Source of the DNA: a virus
DNA length: 37,689 nucleotides
Strand: one strand, 5' to 3'
IMG/VR virus record: IMGVR_UViG_3300042352_000874
Location: 1-37,689 of that record
Program-made: the position numbers and the translations under genes
The notes under the pieces: generated by a model
Seen by the model: only the letters and a program-made list of their open reading frames with translations
Told to the model about the DNA's origin: nothing
Databases searched by the model: none
Part shown: positions 31,124 to 37,689 of the stretch, one piece after another
Numbering within the stretch: the first letter of the stretch is position 1
Layout: the number at the start of each line of letters is the position of its first letter

Positions 31124-32524
31124 CTAAACCAACGCGCGGAAATCCGCCGCCGATAGAACCCTCATCTGTTGGTCCGTCTTCTGGCCCAGAAGCACCCGCT
31201 TGCGCTCGTCCACCGTCCCGACCGTCACATACTCGCGAATCGTCACGGGCCTGGTCTGGCCCATGCGGTGAACTCGGTATCTGGCCTGCTCGTTGCGGCT
31301 CGGCTTGTAGGACATCTCCACGAAGATGGCCATGTCAGCCACCGTCAAAGTGAGACCCTCGGCCAAGGTCTCCAAAGACCCGACGAGGACATCGAGACGC
31401 CCCGCCTTGAAGTCAGCAATCGCCTGGCTCTTCAGGGCCTCGGAGACCCCACCGTGGACCGCGGAGGCACTAAGACCGAGCGACTGGGCCACGGCCACGC
31501 ACGCCTCAACCGTCTGGCGGTAGTGGGCCAAAACGAGGGTAGGTCTGGAACGGCCCTCAAGGTCGAACTTCAACTGGTCGAACTTACCGCCACTAGGGAC
31601 GGCCGTTTTCGGGTCAAGCATCCACTCAGACGTGGTCAACCTGTCCAACATGACCTGTTTCGAGCCATTAGTCCAGGCCACCAACTCTTGGCCACTCTCA
31701 GTCGTGGTCACCAGTTCAGTCTTCAACTCACGGTAAACCCGCTTCTGGGAGGCCGACATCTCAATGCGGACCACTTGCTGGGTCAGTTCTGGTAAGTCCA
31801 GGCACTCGTCACGAAGACGACGTAAGAAACGGTCACCGAGGTTCTGCTTGGCGAAATATTCGAAGTGGACGCACGGGTCAAGAGGAGACCGAGAAGCACA
31901 GGCCCGTTCACAACGCTTCAACCCGCCAATGACTTGGCCAGTTGAGGAGAACGGAGACGGCGAAATCTGGAACCACTCCTCAGCCCACCGCCAAAACGAG
32001 CCGTATTCACGGCCCGCCCTGGCTTCATCAGGCCAAATCACCCGTAGAAGTGTGAACAACTCGTGCGCCCAATTCGGCATTGGCGTGCCTGTCATTTCCA
32101 GGACGTAGTTAGAACGACTGGCTATGTCTTCCACGGCCCAAGTCCACGAAGTTGCTCGGCCCTTGGTGTAGTGAGCCTCGTCGACAATCAACGCGTCCCA
32201 GTGACCTTGGAACTCTGGCCGCAACTGCTTGACGGGTTTAGTTCCGCGAGCGCCTGTCTTCACTCTGGCGTTCAACATTGAGTAGGGTGCTATGGTGAAC
32301 CGCTCTGGATGGTCGGACCATTTGGCCAGTTCGTCGTCCCAAGTTCCACCTGAAATGACCATGGACGGGGCGATAACCAAAATGCGCTCGCAGTCGTTGA
32401 ACGCTTCAATAGCGACACGTGACTTGCCGAGGCCAGGTTCGTCCCCGAGCAGGCCACGCTTGACACGGCGAATCCAGGCGATGCCCTCTTCTTGGTGTTT
32501 AGCGAGGGGCGGTCGTGTATTCAT
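31124..32524 (-). CDS. SNF2-type DNA helicase/ATPase, 466 aa
   Basis: HQEEGIAWIRRVKRGLLGD is motif Q/I region with Walker A GDEPGLGKS (27-35). DEAH box at IVDEAHYTKG (112-121), TGTPMPNW (motif III), and the C-terminal half has LVLAHYRQTVEACVA, GSLETLAEGLTL and ARYRVHRMGQTRPVTIREY (motif VI). It is a short SNF2 family enzyme of the kind found in actinophage replication modules, translocating on dsDNA. The start overlaps the XRE gene by 26 bases. Confidence 0.9.
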   Translation of the reverse strand: MNTRPPLAKHQEEGIAWIRRVKRGLLGDEPGLGKSRVAIEAFNDCERILVIAPSMVISGGTWDDELAKWSDHPERFTIAPYSMLNARVKTGARGTKPVKQLRPEFQGHWDALIVDEAHYTKGRATSWTWAVEDIASRSNYVLEMTGTPMPNWAHELFTLLRVIWPDEARAGREYGSFWRWAEEWFQISPSPFSSTGQVIGGLKRCERACASRSPLDPCVHFEYFAKQNLGDRFLRRLRDECLDLPELTQQVVRIEMSASQKRVYRELKTELVTTTESGQELVAWTNGSKQVMLDRLTTSEWMLDPKTAVPSGGKFDQLKFDLEGRSRPTLVLAHYRQTVEACVAVAQSLGLSASAVHGGVSEALKSQAIADFKAGRLDVLVGSLETLAEGLTLTVADMAIFVEMSYKPSRNEQARYRVHRMGQTRPVTIREYVTVGTVDERKRVLLGQKTDQQMRVLSAADFRALV

Positions 32525-32753
32525 CTAGCACGGCTTCGAACTTGTGCGCCCAGGCGTTGTCGCCCAGCATTCTGACTTGTAGTTGGTCAGCCGCTGGCCA
32601 GCCAAATGCGGCTTCGACTGCGAACATGGTCTGAACTCCTGGTTTGCGGTCACCTGACCTGAGTCGGCTGACGGCTGAGTGTGTGCGGCCGATTAGGCTA
32701 GCAATCTGCTCGTTGGTGAGGCGTTCGTTTTTGTTGTAGGTTGTTGTTTTCAT
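32499..32753 (-). CDS. XRE-family helix-turn-helix regulator, 84 aa
   Basis: HTH: LTNEQIASLIGRTHSAVSRL followed by RSGDRKPGVQTMFAVEAA, a Cro/CI-type domain; the rest (WPAADQLQVRMLG) may be for dimer or effector contacts. The ATG at 32753 coincides with the predicted transcription start, so it is probably leaderless; a TTG at 32765 lies inside the -10. It could control the repeated promoters. No integrase is seen, so a lysogeny switch is unlikely. Confidence 0.85.
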   Translation of the reverse strand: MKTTTYNKNERLTNEQIASLIGRTHSAVSRLRSGDRKPGVQTMFAVEAAFGWPAADQLQVRMLGDNAWAHKFEAVLDEYTTAPR

Positions 32754-32759
32754 ACGTCT

Positions 32760-32788
32760 ATTCAATCATACTTGTGGCCGTGAGTCAA
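32760..32788 (-). promoter_or_regulatory. Promoter of the leaderless XRE gene
   Basis: TTGACT (32783-32788), 17-base spacer, TTGAAT (32760-32765) preceded by TGA; the TATGATTGAAT core is identical to P1. There is no CGACACGCCGA box. The expected start, seven bases past the -10, is the A of the ATG. The -35 overlaps the stop of the upstream gene. Confidence 0.7.
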
Positions 32789-32955
32789 AAACTCAGGGTG
32801 GACGCGGCTACGATGGTCCAGTAGCCGATGGTCAGGAGCAGGGTGGCGTAGGCTAGGTCCCAGATGGTGCGAACTGCGCGGAGCAGTTTCCAGCCTCTGG
32901 CGTTTAGTCGGTGCTTAGTTCCCCAGGCAGTCCAGGGGTCGGTGTATTCGCGCAT
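32785..32955 (-). CDS. Small membrane protein, 56 aa
   Basis: ATG at 32955 follows AAAGGAGACAAACC. A basic start (TKHRLNARGWKLLRAVRTI) and one transmembrane segment (WDLAYATLLLTIGYWTIVAA) at the C-terminus. The stop lies in the -35 of the XRE promoter. Unknown role. Confidence 0.65.
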   Translation of the reverse strand: MREYTDPWTAWGTKHRLNARGWKLLRAVRTIWDLAYATLLLTIGYWTIVAASTLSF

Positions 32956-32980
32956 TGGTTTGTCTCCTTTGGTTTTCAGG

Positions 32981-33214
32981 TTAGTGGTCGATTTTGACGT
33001 AAAAGGTGTAGAGGTTGTCTGGGTCTTGCTCGGCTACGTAGAGTTCCTGTAGGTGGGTTAGGATTACGTTGTTCCAACGTGCTTCGCCAGAGTGCGAGAC
33101 CCTGGCCCACTCTGGAGAACCAGTAGCCTCAACCCTTACTGGCGGGGCGTCTGGAACTGCCTGTAGTAGTAGACGGCTGACGGTGATTAGTTGCTGTTCA
33201 ACGTTGGTTGACAT
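32981..33214 (-). CDS. Hypothetical protein, 77 aa
   Basis: MSTNVEQQLITVSRLLLQAV helix, then PPVRVEATGSPEWARVSHSG and LTHLQELYVAEQDPDNLYTF. Start overlaps the previous stop (TAATG). No family recognised. Confidence 0.72.
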   Translation of the reverse strand: MSTNVEQQLITVSRLLLQAVPDAPPVRVEATGSPEWARVSHSGEARWNNVILTHLQELYVAEQDPDNLYTFYVKIDH

Positions 33215-33480
33215 TAGTTGTTCTCCTTTTTTGCGTTCTTGATTGCACGGGTGACGGCTTTACGGGCGCTGGCCAGGCTGACGTCTGGGCGCTCGGCCAT
33301 GACCTTGCGGGTGAGGTCGCGGTGGTAGATGGCTTCGTAGGTCTGCTTCTCTAGTCCGTCTACCAGGGCCTGGGCCAGTGCGTGGCGGGTCTTGTCTTCT
33401 TCGTCGGTCTGGTCGACTTCGTAGCATTCGACTAGCATGTAGAGGAAGTTTAGGGCTTCTTTTTTCTCGTCAAGAGTCAT
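33214..33480 (-). CDS. Small helical protein, 88 aa
   Basis: Helical throughout: MTLDEKKEALNFLYMLVECY, DEEDKTRHALAQALVDGLEK, and a basic end SARKAVTRAIKNAKKENN. Probably a small interaction or DNA-binding protein. Placed between two early short genes of the P4 operon. Confidence 0.72.
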   Translation of the reverse strand: MTLDEKKEALNFLYMLVECYEVDQTDEEDKTRHALAQALVDGLEKQTYEAIYHRDLTRKVMAERPDVSLASARKAVTRAIKNAKKENN

Positions 33481-33490
33481 TGTCTGGTCC

Positions 33491-33658
33491 TTAGTTCTTT
33501 GCGGCTTCGACTGCGTCCCAGAACTTGGTCTGGAACTTGATTGTTGAGTATTGCAGTTTGGTCATGAAGTCGGCGTATTGGTTTGGGCCAGCAACTTCAG
33601 CAACCTCAAAGTAAGTAGCGACTGCCTCGTCTAGGTCAGCCATCTTGAACTTGTCCAT
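33491..33658 (-). CDS. Small hypothetical protein, 55 aa
   Basis: ATG at 33658 behind AAGGAGACACAG, the leader typical of the P-type promoters. Sequence begins MDKFKMADLDEAVATYFEVA and ends FQTKFWDAVEAAKN: acidic and helical. First gene after P4 and therefore likely expressed early. Confidence 0.7.
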   Translation of the reverse strand: MDKFKMADLDEAVATYFEVAEVAGPNQYADFMTKLQYSTIKFQTKFWDAVEAAKN

Positions 33659-33710
33659 CTGTGTCTCCTTGTACCTGGGCTTCGGGCCTGTCCCGCCGCC
33701 TCATATTTCT

Positions 33711-33765
33711 ATTAAATCATATTCTGTGACTTCTTGTCAAGTAATTCAACATTTCGGGCGTGTCG
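33711..33765 (-). promoter_or_regulatory. Promoter P4 with upstream box
   Basis: TTGACA (33735-33740), 18-base spacer, TTTAAT (33711-33716) with TGA extension. CGACACGCCCGA, with one extra C, lies at 33754-33765 directly after the polymerase gene's TGA. It drives 33658 down to the XRE/helicase genes. Confidence 0.72.
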
Positions 33766-35868
33766 TCACTTACCCCAACGCTTCATGTCCACGTCCCCAG
33801 GAACCCCAGGGAAGAACTTCGACCACAACTCCCGACCACGCGCCACGGCCGCCTCGGCAATCGCCTGGCCACCGTCCTCAGGCAGAAGCAAAACCATCGA
33901 GTCGTGAATCAACATAACCACACCGACACGGCCAATCGGCTCCAACGAGCCAGGGTCAACCTCAACCCCATCGCCCAGTTCAGCAGTGATAGTGGCCTCC
34001 ACGTCCAACCACCAATTCAACCCAAACTGAGCCAAGTTCGGCTGAACCCGCTGGTTGAACGCCTTGTGCGTGTCCTCGTCAGGTTGGAACCAACGGCGCT
34101 CGCCGTTAGCCGTAGCAACCCAGCCGAGGCCCCAAAAAGCCCCCGAGCGGCGACGGTCCTCGACCGCTTCCATGTGGTGCTTGATGGCCTGTTGGAACTC
34201 AGGGAACAAGGCATTCCAGTCACGGACAAGACGACGAGCCTCGTCCAAAGTCAAGACAACCCCAGTCTGGGTCTCAATGTCGGCCTGCAACTTCTCAGCC
34301 CCAACACCGAAAATCAACGAGAAGTTGGCACGTTTAGCCACGTTCCTCATTTTGCCCCAGTCTGGTGAATCGGGGGTCACCTTGAACAACTGAGTCGCGG
34401 CCTCGCCGTGCAAGTCCTGGCCCTCGTTAATCAAAGCCAGCATCCTTGTGCAGTTCGCGTATAGAGCGGCCACTCGCAACTCGGCCTGAGCCAAGTCCAA
34501 CTCCCACAACTCGAAACCAGACGGGACGCCCGCCCCGATTAACTGTCGAGGGGTAACAATGTCCGCGAGCGCGTCATAACCCGCCAAGCGGTAGTCGTGC
34601 GGGATAGCCTGGAGTTGGACACGTTCAACCGAGAAACGGCTAGACACCGTGCCGTTTTGACGGACACTCGCACGAAGTCGGCCGTCAGGGCCAACCATCG
34701 AAGCCCAACCAGAATACCAACGCGAGTCGACCGTGTTCAACTTCTGCAAATCGCGCCAAAGGTCAGCCGCAGGGACCTTGTCAGCCACCATTTTGTCAAT
34801 CACCTGAGCATTCAACTGAGGCTGGCCACTCTCGGTCTGAGCATAAGGGGCCAAACCCAGGCCAGCGACGCCATTCTTCACCCCAGTGCCAAACCAGTAG
34901 TGTTTAGCCATCGGTAGCGTGGCTGGCTTGAACGGCAACTTGGCCGTCAGCGCTTCTTGCCGTTTCGCAATCAACTCCGACTGGGCCACCGCCAAGTCAG
35001 CATTGAAAGGCAGGCCACGACGTTCAATCCTGAACAACATCAACGAAGTCGCCAAACGTCGTTCAATGACCTCGGCCAGTGACAGGTGACCCTTGCTCTG
35101 GTCGAACCACGTCTTGGCCAGGGCGAACTCGGCCTCTTGGTGTTCGTAGAGACGGATTGTCAGTCTGGCGTCTTGGTCGGCGTAAGGCCCGATGGTCTCC
35201 CAAGGCACGAGGTCCCAACGGCCGTTAGGCAGTTTCGACTTCGCGAGGTAGGCTTTGACGAGTTGCGACTCGTTCGTCTCAGCCACGCCCCAGAGCCTCT
35301 GCGCGGTCGGCTTCAACGAGGTGGTCTTCGCCTGGGGCCAGAATAGGTGGCAGACGTTCTGGGTGTCCCAAACCGTCCAAGGCGACAAGTCAATTCCCTG
35401 GCCTGGCCAACGTCTCACTCCTGCGTCCATCAAGTGCAGGTCGAACTTGGCGTGGTGGAAGACGAACCCGCAACAGCGGCCGACGATTCGAAGCCATTCA
35501 AGTAGGGCCTGCCATTCACTCTCGGGCAGGTTTTGGGTTTTGCCCCATAGAGACAGGTTCCCGAGGTCTTCAGGTTTGCCCGTCCCCTCAACCCCCTGGT
35601 CAAACGCCCAGGCCACGGAAGCCACGGGGAGGCTCTCGGAGCCGTGGACCCTCTCAAAACCCCACGAGGCCACGGAAGTGTCACGGAGACCCAAGAAAGG
35701 GCCGAAGAGACCCCGCCAAGACTCTCCGCGGTCAATCCAGGCCACTGAGACTACCGCTACCCTGGCCCCATCGTCCACGAAGAGACCCGAAGTCTCAGTG
35801 TCGAGAGCCACAGGGCCAGACGGGAGCGTTCCACGCAAAGCCAGTTGAAGTAGTTGAGAGGGAAGCAC
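33766..35868 (-). CDS. Family A DNA polymerase with 3'-5' exonuclease, 700 aa
   Basis: GTG at 35868 after AAGGAGAAAAACC. Proofreading motifs: ALDTETSG (Asp23, Glu25), HHAKFDLHL (Asp143), YADQDARLT (Asp233). Polymerase motifs: A LDLAQAELR (Asp458), B RNVAKRANFSLIFG (Lys512, Phe516, Phe520), C LIHDSMVL (Asp656). No 5'-3' exonuclease domain, as in T7-like phage enzymes. Two motif changes against E. coli Pol I: Phe520 at Tyr766 and Ser657 at Glu883. With a PurZ-like gene it may be a DpoZ-type polymerase that favours aminoadenine. Confidence 0.92.
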   Translation of the reverse strand: MLPSQLLQLALRGTLPSGPVALDTETSGLFVDDGARVAVVSVAWIDRGESWRGLFGPFLGLRDTSVASWGFERVHGSESLPVASVAWAFDQGVEGTGKPEDLGNLSLWGKTQNLPESEWQALLEWLRIVGRCCGFVFHHAKFDLHLMDAGVRRWPGQGIDLSPWTVWDTQNVCHLFWPQAKTTSLKPTAQRLWGVAETNESQLVKAYLAKSKLPNGRWDLVPWETIGPYADQDARLTIRLYEHQEAEFALAKTWFDQSKGHLSLAEVIERRLATSLMLFRIERRGLPFNADLAVAQSELIAKRQEALTAKLPFKPATLPMAKHYWFGTGVKNGVAGLGLAPYAQTESGQPQLNAQVIDKMVADKVPAADLWRDLQKLNTVDSRWYSGWASMVGPDGRLRASVRQNGTVSSRFSVERVQLQAIPHDYRLAGYDALADIVTPRQLIGAGVPSGFELWELDLAQAELRVAALYANCTRMLALINEGQDLHGEAATQLFKVTPDSPDWGKMRNVAKRANFSLIFGVGAEKLQADIETQTGVVLTLDEARRLVRDWNALFPEFQQAIKHHMEAVEDRRRSGAFWGLGWVATANGERRWFQPDEDTHKAFNQRVQPNLAQFGLNWWLDVEATITAELGDGVEVDPGSLEPIGRVGVVMLIHDSMVLLLPEDGGQAIAEAAVARGRELWSKFFPGVPGDVDMKRWGK

Positions 35869-35879
35869 GGTTTTTCTCC

Positions 35880-36797
35880 TTAGTGACGAGTGAAGTCTTG
35901 AACGAAGCCAGCCTCGGACAAGGCGGCCTCAGGGTTGCGGCCCTTGCGAGCCATCAGGTGAATCTCTTTGAAGTCACACTTCCACCCGCAGTTGCGAGGG
36001 TCAGGCGACGAATAGAGAGGACGTTCTTTACCCTCGACTGGGTAGGCGTTGGCCGCAACAGCCCAGGCGTCACGAGCGATGGCCTGCAACTCAACCTCGC
36101 TACGGTTCAACAACGTGCGCAGGTGTCGCTGTTCCAACGTCTGTGGACTCAACTTGCCTGTGTAGTCAGGGAAGTCGGCCGTGTTGCGAGTTGTGCGGGC
36201 CGCATTGTGAATCGCGCCGAGCACTGGCGTGCCGAGTTGCTTCATGGCCCAGGAGTAGAGGCCGAACTGGTCGTCAATCTCCAAATCCATCATGTTTGGC
36301 AGGTTCGCTCCGCTCTTGTGGTCAACCACCCACAGGTGACCAGTCATACGGTCACGCACGACGAGGTCAATCTTGCCTTTCAACTGGTAGGGCGACTCCT
36401 GGCCAGCGTCGTCAATCAACGGCAGTTGGAACGCCTGCTCAATCCCGACGATGTCCCAGTCAGGGTCGGCCCCCCACTTGGCCAAGTAGCCGTCGAACAT
36501 CCACTCAATCAGGGCCTGGGTCTCCGACTGGCTACCAGTCTTCTGGTCATACAGGTGAATCTTGACGGCCTCGCGGGACTCCGCCAGGGCGGCCTCGCAC
36601 GAAGTCGGGGTTTTGCGGTCGTGCTTCTGTAGCACGCCGTAGTGAGTCTCCATCACAAGGTGGAACAGTGAACCTTTGGCCAAGGCTCCGTCTGCGGCCG
36701 ACGGTCTACGCCAGCGTTCGACGTAGGACCACTGGTGCTTGAGTGGGCATTGACGGTAGGTGTCCAACTCTGAGTAGGACATGATGATTTCAGACAC
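35880..36797 (-). CDS. PD-(D/E)XK exonuclease (RecB/Cas4-like), 305 aa
   Basis: GTG at 36797 behind GAAAGG, just past the small Cys-rich gene; longer frames lack a site. Nuclease motifs: GSLFHLVMETHYG (GxxxHxxxE), LKGKIDLVVRD (GxxD) and WVVDHKSG (DxK). A Cys near residue 17 (TYRQCPLKH) and the C-terminal NCGWKC could hold an Fe-S cluster as in AddB/Cas4, though a fourth Cys is unclear. It supplies the exonuclease for Sak4-type recombination, eleven bases from the polymerase gene. Confidence 0.86.
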   Translation of the reverse strand: MSEIIMSYSELDTYRQCPLKHQWSYVERWRRPSAADGALAKGSLFHLVMETHYGVLQKHDRKTPTSCEAALAESREAVKIHLYDQKTGSQSETQALIEWMFDGYLAKWGADPDWDIVGIEQAFQLPLIDDAGQESPYQLKGKIDLVVRDRMTGHLWVVDHKSGANLPNMMDLEIDDQFGLYSWAMKQLGTPVLGAIHNAARTTRNTADFPDYTGKLSPQTLEQRHLRTLLNRSEVELQAIARDAWAVAANAYPVEGKERPLYSSPDPRNCGWKCDFKEIHLMARKGRNPEAALSEAGFVQDFTRH

Positions 36798-36972
36798 GGT
36801 TCGGGCCTTTCGGGTTAGTGGTTGTCGGTTCAGTGCTGTGGCACGCGCAAGTTTTCTGTTTTGCGCAGGTGTAGGGAGTCCAGCAACAGCCACGGCCGCA
36901 TGGCGTGACTTTGTCCCTGGGCTGGGTGCTGGGTGCAATACTGCGGCCCAGTTGGTAGCGAATTGGGTTCAT
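36790..36972 (-). CDS. Small Cys/His-rich protein, 60 aa
   Basis: ATG overlaps the RuvC-like stop (ATGA) and its own stop overlaps the exonuclease GTG by eight bases. It contains CGRGCCWTPYTC and KTCACH, a zinc-ribbon-like pattern common in short actinophage proteins. Unknown role, but its position in a tightly packed operon supports translation. Confidence 0.65.
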   Translation of the reverse strand: MNPIRYQLGRSIAPSTQPRDKVTPCGRGCCWTPYTCAKQKTCACHSTEPTTTNPKGPNRV

Positions 36973-37442
36973 GGTTCCATCCTATCAGACACCACGGACA
37001 AGCCGCGGCTGGTGAAGTAGTAAATGCCGTGGAGTTCAGCACTTTTGGCGTGGTTGCCGTGTTTGTTGGCCACTGAATAGAGCGGCACTCCCCTGTGTTT
37101 CGCGAGCCGTTCTGCGACTGCTTGGACGTTAGGGTCCTGGACCACCAGTTGTGAGGTGACGCCAGGGGTTCTGCGGTGCAGGTATTTGAGCACGCCAATG
37201 AACTGGACGGCTCGGAACTCGGAACCTGCTTGTTGTTGGGCTAGGTGTCCGAAGAGGCGGAATCGTTCGTAACCGACGATTTCATATTTGTTGCTGTTGA
37301 AGATGGACTGGACCATCTCCTCGCCAAGTTGTGGGCCAATCTCCCAGGCGTTGACACAGGCCCAGACGTCGGGTTCGATTTCTCGGAACTCGGCCATGCC
37401 GACGTGGACGTCTCCTGGGTCGATGAACAGGGCCAGGCTCAT
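36969..37442 (-). CDS. RuvC-like Holliday junction resolvase, 157 aa
   Basis: ATG at 37442 overlaps the stop of the Cys-rich gene (ATGA). RuvC/RNase H-fold motifs: LALFIDPGDVHVGMA with Asp in the first strand, IVGYERFRLFG (Glu), and NKHGNHAKSAELHGIYY at the end. It should cut branched DNA before packaging. Length is typical of phage resolvases. The longer frame upstream is a translation of the preceding gene in another frame. Confidence 0.85.
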   Translation of the reverse strand: MSLALFIDPGDVHVGMAEFREIEPDVWACVNAWEIGPQLGEEMVQSIFNSNKYEIVGYERFRLFGHLAQQQAGSEFRAVQFIGVLKYLHRRTPGVTSQLVVQDPNVQAVAERLAKHRGVPLYSVANKHGNHAKSAELHGIYYFTSRGLSVVSDRMEP

Positions 37443-37689
37443 GAGATTCTCTTCTTCAACTTGTCGGCCAGTGCGGGTGAGACTTCGGCCACTGATGCGA
37501 GCATCTCGTCGCGGGTTATCGACGAAGTGTTGAGCAGTAGCAGTCTGCTGTTCAACCATTTGGAGTCGTGGCCAGGCAGGAACTTGCCACCCTTGGTCGG
37601 TTCGCCACAGCAGAGACAGGCACTCGCTGTTTTGCCGACTCGGAGAGGTCGTGGGGCTTCTTGCACGGCTTTGATTTTGCGTTGGACTG
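37439..37689 (-). CDS. Cys-rich putative zinc-binding protein, C-terminal part (starts at left end)
   Basis: Remainder of the gene whose start is at 441. It holds CLCCGEPTKGGKFLPGHDSK and ends VSPALADKLKKRIS. Bases 37511-37689 repeat 1-179, so a closed molecule has one intact 170-residue gene. The TGA stop overlaps the resolvase ATG. Confidence 0.8.
   Translation of the reverse strand, partial: VQRKIKAVQEAPRPLRVGKTASACLCCGEPTKGGKFLPGHDSKWLNSRLLLLNTSSITRDEMLASVAEVSPALADKLKKRIS
37511..37689. repeat. Terminal direct repeat, right copy
   Basis: Matches 1-179 with four synonymous differences, all in its first 52 bases. See the left copy. Closing on this overlap gives about 37,510 bp. Confidence 0.85.

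Noticed and set aside
36969-37000. Possible -10 (TAGGAT) before the exonuclease gene
   Set aside because: It lies in the end of the resolvase coding region, has no -35, and the genes are coupled by ATGA overlaps.
1-37689. Integrase, excisionase or lysogeny repressor module
   Set aside because: No recombinase motifs in any frame; the single XRE protein is not enough to infer a temperate phage.
1-37689. tRNA genes and CRISPR arrays
   Set aside because: No cloverleaf with conserved loops and no regularly spaced repeats seen by eye. The 20826-20877 hairpin is a simple stem.

Overview
The window is an essentially complete tailed-phage genome, about 37.5 kb when closed. Bases 1-179 and 37511-37689 are the same sequence apart from four substitutions, and one reading frame runs across the join, so the molecule or assembly is circular or circularly permuted. 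Every convincing gene lies on the minus strand. There is no integrase or excisionase, so it looks like a virulent siphovirus. The host is probably a moderately GC-rich actinobacterium: the small-gene repertoire (CxC...PGHD proteins, Gp37-like tail protein, prim-pol/ATPase replicase, DUF4406-like/dUTPase fusion), frequent GTG starts, a leaderless gene and AGGAG-type ribosome sites are all familiar from actinophages. Host and family are inferred, not shown.

Reading in the direction of transcription (high to low coordinates): bases 20084-8837 carry HNH endonuclease, small and large terminase, portal, MuF-like protein, scaffold, HK97-type capsid, head-tail connectors, major tail protein, two tail-assembly chaperones joined by a -1 frameshift, and a short tape measure. 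Bases 8843-3699 carry the distal tail and receptor-binding region. Bases 3688-2704 are the lysis cassette (two small membrane proteins around an M23 endolysin). Bases 2692-471 hold a small DNA-binding protein, a metallophosphoesterase and accessory genes.

Across the join (37442-20084) is the replication and nucleotide-metabolism half: RuvC-like resolvase, PD-(D/E)XK exonuclease, family A DNA polymerase with proofreading, XRE regulator, SNF2 helicase, Sak4-like recombinase, DUF669-like ssDNA-binding protein, prim-pol/ATPase, an iteron-rich candidate origin, a DNA methyltransferase, a PurZ-type adenylosuccinate synthetase homologue, a MazG-like protein and a deoxyribosyltransferase-like/dUTPase fusion.

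The most notable content is the PurZ-like enzyme. Its P-loop reads GSEGKG where PurA has the catalytic Asp (GDEGKG), the change reported for PurZ enzymes that make 2-aminoadenine (Z) nucleotide precursors. With the family A polymerase and the adjacent MazG-like protein it suggests a Z-substituted genome. No HD-domain dATPase (DatZ) is visible, so this would be a reduced or variant Z pathway.

Regulation also leaves a visible pattern. Four genes or operons start from nearly identical promoters (TTGACA, 18 bp, extended TTKAAT), each with a CGACACGCCGA-like box upstream. The same box precedes a different, TATAAT-type promoter in front of the packaging and structural operon. A fifth copy of the core promoter drives a leaderless XRE regulator.
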